Shown here: piece by piece, positions 25,407 to 32,777 of the stretch
Layout of the letters: each line of letters starts with the position of its first letter
Numbering within the stretch: the first letter of the stretch is position 1
Assembly: GCF_014190915.1 (NCBI RefSeq)
Contig: NZ_JACHVU010000002.1
Location: forward strand, 248,001 to 312,000
Source: Mycolicibacterium iranicum
GTDB taxonomy: Bacteria > Actinomycetota > Actinomycetes > Mycobacteriales > Mycobacteriaceae
DNA length: 64,000 bases
Direction of reading: 5' to 3'
The notes under the pieces: generated by a model
What the model was told of the DNA's origin: nothing
What the model saw: only the letters and a program-made list of their open reading frames with translations
Database searches by the model: none
Translations under genes and position numbers: made by a program

Positions 25407-26407
25407 CTGCGGGGCGGAAGCTCGACCGTCTCGCCCGCGACATCGATGGCCACCTTGCCGCGGAGTGCGTAGTCCCGTCTGTTCTCCAGCACGTCGTGAG
25501 CCTCGCCCACTCGCGCGAGTGGAAGAGTCGCGCCGATCACGGGCATGACGAGTCCGCGCTCGACCAGCGTGGTCAGTGCGTCCAGCTTTCCCCGGTTCTG
25601 TCGTGTGAACACGAAGTGATAGGCCGCGTTGCGGCCCCAAGCCTCGATGAGATTCTGCGGCTGCGCGATGTCGACGATGCTGACGACGCGTCCGGAGTCG
25701 GCAAGCGCCAGCGGACTTCGTGTCAGTGTGGCGCCACCGATCGTGTCGAGGACGACGTCGACACCCTTACCGTGCGTGATCTCGGCGACGGCGTCGACGT
25801 AGTCTGCGGATGCGTAGTCGATCGCCGCATCCGCTCCGAGGGAGCGCACGAACTCGTGTTCACTCGCTCTGGCGGTGGTCAACACCTGTGCGCCGATCGC
25901 TTTGGCGATCTGAATCGCGATCGTGCCGACGCCGCCCGCGCCGCCGTGGACGAGGATCGTCTCCCCCACGGTGAGCTGCGCTCGCGTGACGAGCGATTCC
26001 CAGACCGTTCCACCGACGAGGGTCAGGCTCGCTGCCTCCAGGTGACTGAGGTTCTTCGGCTTCCGGCCGACGAGTTCGACATCGGCGATGTGCTGCTCGG
26101 CGTACGAGCCGGGGCCACCGAAGATCCGGGGTGTGTAGTACACCTCGTCGCCGGCACGGAACTCGGTCACGTGCCCTCCGACTTCCTCGATCACGCCGGA
26201 GATGTCGTGGCCGATGATCGCCGGGAGCGGCACCTGGTCGGCGTAATCTCCGCGACGGATTTGTAGGTCGAGCGGGTTGACTGCTGTCGCATGGACACGG
26301 ACCCGCACCTGGCGGGGTTCCACGAGCGGTACGGGGACATCGCGGAGCTCGAACGCATCGGGCCCTCCGAAACGTTGCAGCACTACGGCTCTCATGAGGT
26401 CAGTCAT
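25403..26407 (-). CDS. Quinone oxidoreductase-like MDR enzyme (NADP-dependent, zinc-free)
   Basis: 334-residue medium-chain dehydrogenase/reductase. The N-terminal GroES-like domain contains [13 protein letters not shown] and [17 protein letters not shown], without the catalytic and structural zinc cysteines. The cofactor domain has [20 protein letters not shown]. Such proteins reduce quinones or enones with NADPH. It begins 35 nt after the Rieske/TPP-enzyme gene and is probably the last member of that operon. Start ATG 26407; an ATG four codons later is an alternative. The exact substrate is unknown. Confidence 0.85.
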   Translation of the reverse strand: MTDLMRAVVLQRFGGPDAFELRDVPVPLVEPRQVRVRVHATAVNPLDLQIRRGDYADQVPLPAIIGHDISGVIEEVGGHVTEFRAGDEVYYTPRIFGGPGSYAEQHIADVELVGRKPKNLSHLEAASLTLVGGTVWESLVTRAQLTVGETILVHGGAGGVGTIAIQIAKAIGAQVLTTARASEHEFVRSLGADAAIDYASADYVDAVAEITHGKGVDVVLDTIGGATLTRSPLALADSGRVVSIVDIAQPQNLIEAWGRNAAYHFVFTRQNRGKLDALTTLVERGLVMPVIGATLPLARVGEAHDVLENRRDYALRGKVAIDVAGETVELPPRS

Positions 26408-26442
26408 GTTGTGCGTCCTTGTCGTGGTTGCGTCGTATCCGG

Positions 26443-28395
26443 CTAGTGCGATCGCGGGTCGGTCATGATCTCGACCATGGCCGGCCCAGGGTGGTCGAGT
26501 GCCTCCCTGATGACGGACCCGAGGGCGGCCCGATCGCTGACACGCTTTCCATAGGCGCCACAGTCCTGGGCCAGCGCCGAAAAATCTGGATTGAGCAGGG
26601 ATGTCTGCCAGACCGCGTATTCGGCGCCGCGCTGCTCCTCGCTGATCTTCGCGAGTTCGCCGTTGTTGAGCAGGATGTGGGTGATGTTCATGTCGTACTT
26701 CACGGCCGTGGTGATCTCGGCGAGATACTGTCCGAATCCGCCGTCGCCGGTGACGGCGACGATCGGACGGTCCGGGGCCGCGGCCCACGCTCCCAGGGCG
26801 GCGGGGAAGCCGAAGCCGATCGATCCGAGATAGCCCGACATCAGCACCGCCTGTGACGTGGGTTCGAAGTACCGCCCGAATGAATAGGCGTGGTTGCCGA
26901 CATCGACCGTCATGACGGCGTTTTCGGGTGTCAATCCATTCAGCTCCTGGAATACGGTCGCTGCCGACACCCGTCCGTTGCCCGGTGCGGCAGCCGCTCG
27001 GCGCGCCTTCTCCGCGCGCCAGACCGCCCAGCGTTCGGCGACCTCCGGTCGCTGGTCGACGACCACCGGGTTGATGCGCAGCCCCTCCGCCAACGCCTGT
27101 GCGGTCACACCCACATCGCCGAGCACCGGTACGGTCACGGGCCGGAACCGGCCGAGCATCAGGGGATCGGTGTCCACCTGCACCGTCGGTGTGAACGGCG
27201 AGATTCCGCTGTGGTTCGAGAACGAGGCGCCGAACACCAGCAGAAGGTCGGCCTTGTTCATCATCCACGAGGCCACCGGTGTTCCGGACCGTCCCAGCAC
27301 GCCGCAGGCCAGCGGATGCTTGTCGGAGATCTGTCCCTTGGCTTTGAACGTGGTCAGGATCGGGGCGTTCAGCCGTTCGGCGAGGGAAATGATTTGTGCC
27401 ATGTCGGATTTGGCACCCGCGCCCACCACGATCACCGGGCGGGTGGCGGCAGCGATGCAGCCGAGAGCGTCGCCGAGTGCCTGAGCGGGCGGGCCCACGC
27501 GGAGGTCGGCCATCCGCCCGGTGGGGCCCGACGCGGGCTGCCGCGGCGCCGCGAGCACCTGGACCTCGTCGGGCAGCACAAGGTGTCCGACACCGCGCCC
27601 GAGGATGGCATGTTTGACGGCCATCGCCATCAGTTCGGTGTGGTCGGATCCCGAGCGAACCATGGCCGAATAGGTGGAGATGTCTGCGAACGCCGCGAGA
27701 AGGTCGATGTCCTGGAAGGCGCCCTTGCCGGCGACCGACGAGTCCACGCTCCCCGAGAGTGCCAGCACCGGCGCACGGTCTGCCTTGGCGTCGTACAGAC
27801 CCGTCAGCAGGTTCGTAGATCCTGGCCCAGCAATGCCGAAGCATGCTGCAGGCTTGCCGGTCAGCTTGCCGTAGGCCGACGCCGCGAAGGCCGCTGCCCC
27901 CTCATGACGGATACCGAAATAGCGCAGCTTGCCGTCGTTCTCGGCACGGTGCATCGCCTCAGCCATACCCAGGTTCGAGTGCCCGACCATCCCGAAGACC
28001 GTGTCGACACCCCAGGCGGTCATTGTCTCGACCAGCACGTCGCTCACCGTACGAAGGTGGGGCCGGGGCGCCGGCGTGCCCACGTAGATCCCGTCCGCGC
28101 GAACCTCGACGGGGTAGGTCGGCACGTCGAAGTCGGCTCCGCCTGCAGCTTCGCCCGTGAACGGGTCGAAATCGAAGCCGTGCCAGGGACACCGGATCTT
28201 GTCGTTCTCCAGGGTGCCCTGGCCCAGCGGCCCGCCCTGATGGGGGCAACGGTTGTCGATGGCGCCGAACTTGCCGTGCAGTTTCGTGAGCGCGACGGAC
28301 TTGAGGCCGACGGGGCAGACCGTGACCTCGCCCTCGTCGAGTGAGCCGGCATCGATCGCCCGGTGCCACTGCGTCTCTTGCGGGTCGGTACTCAC
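26443..28395 (-). CDS. Fusion of a Rieske ferredoxin domain and a thiamine-diphosphate enzyme
   Basis: 650 residues. Residues 1 to about 108 form a Rieske [2Fe-2S] domain with ligands C50, H52 (RCPHQG) and C69, H72 (CPWHGF). The rest is a complete TPP-dependent enzyme of the acetolactate synthase/pyruvate oxidase family: the catalytic Glu is E165 in [11 protein letters not shown], and the TPP-Mg motif runs from [10 protein letters not shown] to LLNNGE. The gene start overlaps the stop of the preceding gene by 4 nt. The fusion suggests that electrons from a 2-keto-acid decarboxylation leave through the Rieske cluster. That role and the substrate are inference. Confidence 0.85.
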   Translation of the reverse strand: MSTDPQETQWHRAIDAGSLDEGEVTVCPVGLKSVALTKLHGKFGAIDNRCPHQGGPLGQGTLENDKIRCPWHGFDFDPFTGEAAGGADFDVPTYPVEVRADGIYVGTPAPRPHLRTVSDVLVETMTAWGVDTVFGMVGHSNLGMAEAMHRAENDGKLRYFGIRHEGAAAFAASAYGKLTGKPAACFGIAGPGSTNLLTGLYDAKADRAPVLALSGSVDSSVAGKGAFQDIDLLAAFADISTYSAMVRSGSDHTELMAMAVKHAILGRGVGHLVLPDEVQVLAAPRQPASGPTGRMADLRVGPPAQALGDALGCIAAATRPVIVVGAGAKSDMAQIISLAERLNAPILTTFKAKGQISDKHPLACGVLGRSGTPVASWMMNKADLLLVFGASFSNHSGISPFTPTVQVDTDPLMLGRFRPVTVPVLGDVGVTAQALAEGLRINPVVVDQRPEVAERWAVWRAEKARRAAAAPGNGRVSAATVFQELNGLTPENAVMTVDVGNHAYSFGRYFEPTSQAVLMSGYLGSIGFGFPAALGAWAAAPDRPIVAVTGDGGFGQYLAEITTAVKYDMNITHILLNNGELAKISEEQRGAEYAVWQTSLLNPDFSALAQDCGAYGKRVSDRAALGSVIREALDHPGPAMVEIMTDPRSH

Positions 28396-30008
28396 AGCGG
28401 TATCACTCCTGCGTAGGGCACTCCGCTGAGGTGGGCGAAGTCGCGGTCGAAGGTGACGAGATCATCGAGGTCGAAATCGGCGAGGTGTCGGTGTCCGCAT
28501 GCTCTGGCGAGGACCGTCATGAGTTCGACGGTGGCGTGCAGAAAGCGGTGCAGGCGCTGCGCGGCGAGTTCGACGGGCAGCCGATCGCGGAGATGCGGCT
28601 GCTGCGTGGCGATCCCCACCGGGCAGGCGTTGGTGTTGCACGCACGCATGCCGACGCATCCGATGGCCTGCAGCGCAGAGTTGGACAATCCGATGGCGTC
28701 CGCCCCCAGCGCCAGTGCCTTGACCATGTCGGCCGCGGTGCGGATTCCGCCGGTGACAGCCAGGGTGACGTCGTGCGCCGAGGACGCAGTCAGATGCCGC
28801 CGCGCTCTCGCAAGCGCCGGAATCGTCGGCACGGAGATGTTGTCGCGGAACAGGGTTGGCGCGGCCCCTGTGCCCCCGCCGCGGCCGTCGAGGATGAGGT
28901 AGTCGACGCCGATCTCCAGCGCCGCGTCGATATCGCGCTCGATCCGCTGGGCGCTCATCTTGTACCCCACGGGGATTCCCCCGGACATCTCTCGCACCTG
29001 CGCGGCGAAGTCGCGAAACTCATCGAGCGAGGTCCAGTCGGGAAACCGGGCGGGGGAGATTGCGGCGGAACCCTCCGGTAGACCCCGCACCGTGGCGATC
29101 TTCCCGGTCACCTTGCTTCCTGGCAGATGACCGCCGGTTCCGGTCTTGGCGGCCTGACCGCCTTTGAAGTGAAAGGCCTGCACTTTCTGCAGATGGTCCA
29201 AGCTCCACCCGAAGCGGGCCGAGGCGAGCTCGTAGAGGTAACGCGGATTATGTTGTTGCTCTTCCGGAAGCATGCCGCCCTCACCGGAACAGATCCCGGT
29301 GCCGGCCCTCTGCGCCCCCATGGACAAGGCCACCTTGGCCTCCTCCGAGAGCGCGCCGAAGCTCATGTCGCTGACGAACAGCGGAATATCCAGAATCAGG
29401 GGACGCTTGGCCGCCGGCCCGATGACGGTCTCGGTGGCGACCGGTTCATCCTCCAGCAGCGGCAGCCGCGCAAGCTGCCCGGTCACAAGCTGGATCGAGT
29501 CCCACTTCGGCAGCTGATCCCTGGGCACACCCATGGCCGCCATCGGTCCGTGGTGGCCGACCCTGTCCAGACCGTGCGCGGCCAGCTCGTGGATCTGCGT
29601 GACGAACGGTTCGTCGGGGGAGTCGGTCGGCGTGATCCAGCGGCCCTGGTAGCCGTCATCCTCGTGTGCCACCGGATGCGCGCGCGTGAACTCGGCCACC
29701 GACGACTTGTCGAGGTACACAACGCCGTCCGACACCCAGGCGGGAAACGTGGTGAGCGCCACCGCCGGGTTCACGGGCGACACGCCGGTGTCTGCGTCGT
29801 ACCGCCAACCGTGTACGCCGCAGACGAGAAGATTGCCCTCGACGTGGCCGTCGCCCATCAGGGCCCCTCGGTGTGGGCACCGCCCGTGGAGCGCAGAGAC
29901 GTCCTCGCCGCGCCGGATAAGGACGATGTCCACTCCACCGACCGAGACAGGATGCGGCCGGTCGGCGGGCAGGTCGTCGAGAGTTGCCGCTCGGATCCGA
30001 TCGGTCAT
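28392..30008 (-). CDS. Fusion of a Rieske domain and a glutamate-synthase-type FMN domain
   Basis: 538 residues. An N-terminal Rieske domain (about 1-105) has ligands C44, H46 (RCPHRG) and C63, H66 (CGVHGW). From about residue 150 onward the protein is the FMN-binding synthase domain of glutamate synthase: LFVSDMSFGALSEEAKVALS, FHFKGGQAAKTGTGGHLPG and LILDGRGGGTGAAP. A cysteine cluster CVGMRACNTNACPVG near the end would hold a [3Fe-4S] centre. There is no glutaminase domain, so it is not a complete glutamate synthase. It is joined to both neighbours by 4-nt overlaps. Substrate unknown. Confidence 0.85.
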   Translation of the reverse strand: MTDRIRAATLDDLPADRPHPVSVGGVDIVLIRRGEDVSALHGRCPHRGALMGDGHVEGNLLVCGVHGWRYDADTGVSPVNPAVALTTFPAWVSDGVVYLDKSSVAEFTRAHPVAHEDDGYQGRWITPTDSPDEPFVTQIHELAAHGLDRVGHHGPMAAMGVPRDQLPKWDSIQLVTGQLARLPLLEDEPVATETVIGPAAKRPLILDIPLFVSDMSFGALSEEAKVALSMGAQRAGTGICSGEGGMLPEEQQHNPRYLYELASARFGWSLDHLQKVQAFHFKGGQAAKTGTGGHLPGSKVTGKIATVRGLPEGSAAISPARFPDWTSLDEFRDFAAQVREMSGGIPVGYKMSAQRIERDIDAALEIGVDYLILDGRGGGTGAAPTLFRDNISVPTIPALARARRHLTASSAHDVTLAVTGGIRTAADMVKALALGADAIGLSNSALQAIGCVGMRACNTNACPVGIATQQPHLRDRLPVELAAQRLHRFLHATVELMTVLARACGHRHLADFDLDDLVTFDRDFAHLSGVPYAGVIPL

Positions 30009-30949
30009 CGCGACGAGACTTTGTGCGTCCAGCGGCCTGGGTCGCTCTCAAGAGCCCCCCGGTCCCATGTCATCAAGTCGGCGGCAGCACCGTAGGTGAA
30101 CTCGAGGAAGTCCATTACCGCCGCATCCGGGTCCTTCGCCTGGCGGGCAGCCTCGTACGGCAACAGGTACTGCCGCAGGCCGGTGTCGTAGAAGGCGCCG
30201 TCCGGAAGACCTGCGGCATCGGCATACCCGTCGGGCTCGGGATAGGCGTAGGAGTAGAACGCTCCCTCGGCCGCGCCGCCGGGCCAGAACCCGCAACTGC
30301 TCAGCTCGTGCGAGTATCCCTCCTCCATCACCCAGTCACCGCAGTTCGGCACGCCACCGGGATGCCGGGGTGCCCGGCGACCGGAGAACCGGGTGCACGC
30401 GAGATCGAAGGAACCCCAGAAGAAGTGCACGGGACTGACCTTGCCGATGAACCGGGCGCGGAATCGGCCGATCACCCGGTCAGCCTGAATCAGCTGCCGC
30501 CAGAATGCATTGGCCGCAGCGGGGTCATAGCCGGCGTGCGTGTCCTCGGCGAACGCAATGGCGGGGTGTACTTCATTGGGCCCAGCGGAGATTCGCGAAC
30601 CCACACCCAGCTTCTCTAGCGTCCGCAGCAATTCGTGGTGGAACCCCGCCACGGAGGTATCCCGCAGAGCGATCCCGGCGGTGCCGCCGTCACTCACCCG
30701 CACGTTCAGTGCATGCTCGACGAAGTCGAACTCCATGTCGAACGAGTTGGTCCCCACGGGTATCGCCGACGTCGCCAGACCTCGCGGCGACACGTAGAGC
30801 GGCACCTGCCACCAATGATTGAGCAACGGTGCGTGAGCCATTCGCACCTTGCCAACGATCTGGCTCCACATGTGCAGCGACCGCCGCGTGGGCTCCCAGT
30901 CGGCGACGAGTAGTGCCGGCCAGCTCTCACCCGTGTGGGTGTCGGTCAT
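30005..30949 (-). CDS. DUF5996-family protein
   Basis: 314-residue soluble protein of the DUF5996 family. The diagnostic N-terminal block reads [20 protein letters not shown] followed by [16 protein letters not shown], and a later [20 protein letters not shown] is also typical. The region is rich in Trp, His and Tyr. Its biochemical function is not known. The ATG at 30949 has GGGAGG upstream and overlaps the stop of the sigma-factor gene by 4 nt; its own stop overlaps the Rieske/synthase fusion by 4 nt. This placement makes it a fixed partner of the redox genes. Confidence 0.85.
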   Translation of the reverse strand: MTDTHTGESWPALLVADWEPTRRSLHMWSQIVGKVRMAHAPLLNHWWQVPLYVSPRGLATSAIPVGTNSFDMEFDFVEHALNVRVSDGGTAGIALRDTSVAGFHHELLRTLEKLGVGSRISAGPNEVHPAIAFAEDTHAGYDPAAANAFWRQLIQADRVIGRFRARFIGKVSPVHFFWGSFDLACTRFSGRRAPRHPGGVPNCGDWVMEEGYSHELSSCGFWPGGAAEGAFYSYAYPEPDGYADAAGLPDGAFYDTGLRQYLLPYEAARQAKDPDAAVMDFLEFTYGAAADLMTWDRGALESDPGRWTHKVSSR

Positions 30950-31542
30950 TCGAACCTCCCTGTTGATGTTTCGGCGGCGTACCCGCGGTCGGCTGCGAGG
31001 GCAGCCAGTGGGACGCGCAGCCGGGACCGGCCGCGGTGAATTCGGGACATGACGGTTCCCATTGGCGCGCAGGTGATCGCGCTGATTTCCTTGTAGGTGA
31101 GACCCTCGACGTCGGCGTAGTACACCGCCATCCGAAAATCGACGGGCAACGCATCCAGTGCGTTCCTGACCTCTTCGTGAGGCAACAACTCCAACACCTC
31201 CACCTCCGCAGAGCGCAGCGCTCGGGGCGAGCTTTCGGCGCCCAGCGGCCAGTCGCTGTTCGTGGCCATGGGCACCTCGGCGGGGCGGCGCATCCGCTTT
31301 CGGAAACCGCTGATGTGGGCATTGGTCTGGATGCGAAAGAGCCACCCCTTGAGGTTCGTTCCTTCCTGGAAGGTGTGAAAGTTCGCGTACGCCAGGACCA
31401 TGGTTTCCTGCACCAGGTCTTCGGCATCGGCGCGTTGCAGGGTCATCCGGACTGCTCCACCGAGGAGCGTGTCGAGAAGCGGGATCACGTCACGCTCGAA
31501 CCGCGCTGTCATCTCGATATCAGTTTCGCCTGGGCAGATCAT
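30946..31542 (-). CDS. ECF-type RNA polymerase sigma factor (SigH/RpoE-like)
   Basis: 198 residues. Region 2 includes [20 protein letters not shown] and [19 protein letters not shown]; region 4 includes [20 protein letters not shown] followed by [14 protein letters not shown]. The region 4 phrasing is very close to mycobacterial SigH-type factors, which answer thiol and oxidative stress. No anti-sigma gene of the RshA type lies next to it; instead a SnoaL-like protein precedes it with a 4-nt overlap and DUF5996 follows the same way. ATG 31542 fits the overlap; ATG 31512 is the internal alternative. It could direct transcription of its own operon. Confidence 0.88.
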   Translation of the reverse strand: MICPGETDIEMTARFERDVIPLLDTLLGGAVRMTLQRADAEDLVQETMVLAYANFHTFQEGTNLKGWLFRIQTNAHISGFRKRMRRPAEVPMATNSDWPLGAESSPRALRSAEVEVLELLPHEEVRNALDALPVDFRMAVYYADVEGLTYKEISAITCAPMGTVMSRIHRGRSRLRVPLAALAADRGYAAETSTGRFE

Positions 31543-31925
31543 GGCTTTCCGCTGGCGGAGGCGCAGCGTTCCTGCAGTGCAACGACTGCCCGCATCGGCC
31601 GCAGATGGGTTGCCAGCGAGGCGATCTTCCCCTCGGCGTTGATGCCGATCAGGTCGATGCCGTCGAGCTCCGTAGTGCCGATCCTGATAGTGGTTGCGAC
31701 TGCGAAACATCCGTCTCCCGGGAATATGCCGGTGACGGTGAAGTCGTCGACGACGTCGAGGACCCGCGACATCACCTTCGCGACCTGCTCTCGGCCGACG
31801 ACAGGTACGGCATCGATCGGGTCCTCGAGGATCACATACTCGGCGAGCTGAGCTGCCGCGCGCGCGGCATCTCGTGCTTGCAGGGCCGTCAAGAGCGCCG
31901 ATAGTTCCGCTGGAATCTCTTCCAC
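31539..31925 (-). CDS. SnoaL/NTF2-like protein upstream of the sigma factor
   Basis: 128 residues from GTG 31925. The fold suggested is a nuclear-transport-factor-2-like cone: an N-terminal helix ([18 protein letters not shown]), then [20 protein letters not shown] and the strand-rich [40 protein letters not shown]. Members act as small isomerases, or as sensor domains fused to the C-terminus of ECF41/ECF56-type sigma factors. Here the domain is a separate gene whose stop overlaps the sigma start (ATGA). It may therefore control the sigma factor in trans; this is inference. Confidence 0.75.
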   Translation of the reverse strand: MEEIPAELSALLTALQARDAARAAAQLAEYVILEDPIDAVPVVGREQVAKVMSRVLDVVDDFTVTGIFPGDGCFAVATTIRIGTTELDGIDLIGINAEGKIASLATHLRPMRAVVALQERCASASGKP

Positions 31926-31992
31926 AGCGTCAGGTTCGCAGCGTCGACCCGACCTTCGCGTCGGTGAAAATCCCTTACCTGGCCGCGAACCG

Positions 31993-32553
31993 TCAGCGCG
32001 CGCCCTGGAACACGATCTCGAGAACGCTGTCGATATACGCCGGGTCGAGTGGCATCGCATGAATCAGGCGGTACTCGACGACCCCGTACAGCAGGTCGCG
32101 CATCGTCTCCCAGTCAGCATCGGCACGCATCTCGCCGCGCTCCTGTGCCAGGGCGACCCGCGCGCCGAAGTCAACGATGTTGGGTTCGACGATCTGCTGG
32201 AACAGCGCGCGCAGAAGCTCGGCGTCGGACTGGCCGGCAGCGATCAGACACCGATACGCCGGTCCGAATCCTGTGCTCGTGATCAAGTCCACAATCGCTG
32301 TCAGCTGGGTCCGGATGTCGGCGACGATGTCTCCGGTGTCAGCGAGAGTTACTACGCCGCTCAGACTTTCGGTCGCGGCCTCAAGTATCACTGCGCCCTT
32401 GGAGGGCCACCAGCGGTAGATCGTCTGCTTGCTGACGCCTGCCCGCCTGGCGATGGCTTCGATCGAGATCTTGTCGTACCCGAGCTCGCCGATCATCGAG
32501 ACCGACGCATCGAGGATGGCCCGGCGCGATTGCTCATTGCGGTTTGCAGGCAT
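31993..32553 (-). CDS. TetR-family transcription regulator
   Basis: 186 residues. The N-terminal helix-turn-helix is clear: AILDASVSMIGELGYDKISI then IARRAGVSKQTIYRWWPSKG. The C-terminal ligand domain begins at about residue 75 and belongs to the TetR_C_16-like type common in actinobacteria. A TACGGT -10 box (plus 32560-32565) ends six nt before the ATG, so the transcript is probably leaderless. The gene lies 67 nt upstream of the SnoaL-like gene on the same strand and may head the whole redox operon. A palindrome at 32590-32611 is its likely operator. Confidence 0.88.
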   Translation of the reverse strand: MPANRNEQSRRAILDASVSMIGELGYDKISIEAIARRAGVSKQTIYRWWPSKGAVILEAATESLSGVVTLADTGDIVADIRTQLTAIVDLITSTGFGPAYRCLIAAGQSDAELLRALFQQIVEPNIVDFGARVALAQERGEMRADADWETMRDLLYGVVEYRLIHAMPLDPAYIDSVLEIVFQGAR

Positions 32554-32589
32554 ACCGCAACCGTAAGCGAGGCGGTGTGTCCATCGATT

Positions 32590-32611
32590 CAATACGGTCC
32601 GGTCCGTATTG
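32590..32611. promoter_or_regulatory. TetR-type operator palindrome
   Basis: The arms CAATACGG and CCGTATTG enclose TCCGGT; only the pair at positions 9 and 14 of 22 breaks perfect symmetry. It overlaps the -35 box of the plus-strand promoter and lies 25 nt upstream of the TetR -10 box. Bound repressor would therefore block both directions. Length and symmetry are typical of TetR-family sites. Confidence 0.7.
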
Positions 32612-32637
32612 ACGTAAAGTGGACCGTCTCGTATCGT
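32609..32637 (+). promoter_or_regulatory. Promoter of the leader peptide and LuxR gene
   Basis: TTGACG (32609-32614) and TATCGT (32632-32637) are 17 nt apart, a good housekeeping match. The -35 box overlaps the right arm of the palindrome. The predicted transcript has a leader of about 80 nt before the 17-codon open frame at 32724. Confidence 0.6.
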
Positions 32638-32723
32638 TTCGGTGACCGGCGCGGCGCTGCCGGCACCGCTGCGATCGCCCTGATCAGCGCGTATGGCGTC
32701 GCCTCGAAGGAGGGAGCCAGCCC

Positions 32724-32777
32724 GTGTCCGTCGAACTGGTCGACTTGAGAACCCCAGGCCGGGGGGTCCTGGGGTGA
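32724..32777 (+). CDS. 17-residue leader peptide upstream of the LuxR gene
   Basis: A GTG at 32724 is preceded by a strong ribosome site, AAGGAGGG (32707-32714), and opens a 17-codon frame MSVELVDLRTPGRGVLG ending in TGA at 32775-32777. The stop overlaps the GTG start of the LuxR gene in a GTGA arrangement. Its last codons form the hairpin at 32751-32775. Inference: ribosomes translating the leader open the hairpin and pass on to the regulator by coupled translation. The peptide contains single Arg and Leu runs but no obvious attenuation codon string. Confidence 0.6.
   Translation: MSVELVDLRTPGRGVLG
32751..32775 (+). promoter_or_regulatory. Hairpin covering the LuxR start region
   Basis: ACCCCAGG (32751-32758) pairs perfectly with CCTGGGGT (32768-32775) across a nine-nt G-rich loop. 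The 3' arm contains the only G-rich stretch that could act as a ribosome site for the regulator and the first bases of its GTG. The stem is inside the leader peptide frame, so its folding would depend on leader translation. Confidence 0.6.

Noticed and set aside
26408..27844. N-terminal extension that would make the quinone oxidoreductase 813 residues long
   Set aside because: The extension lies out of frame over the TPP-enzyme gene and is Arg-rich nonsense; the MDR fold begins at ATG 26407.
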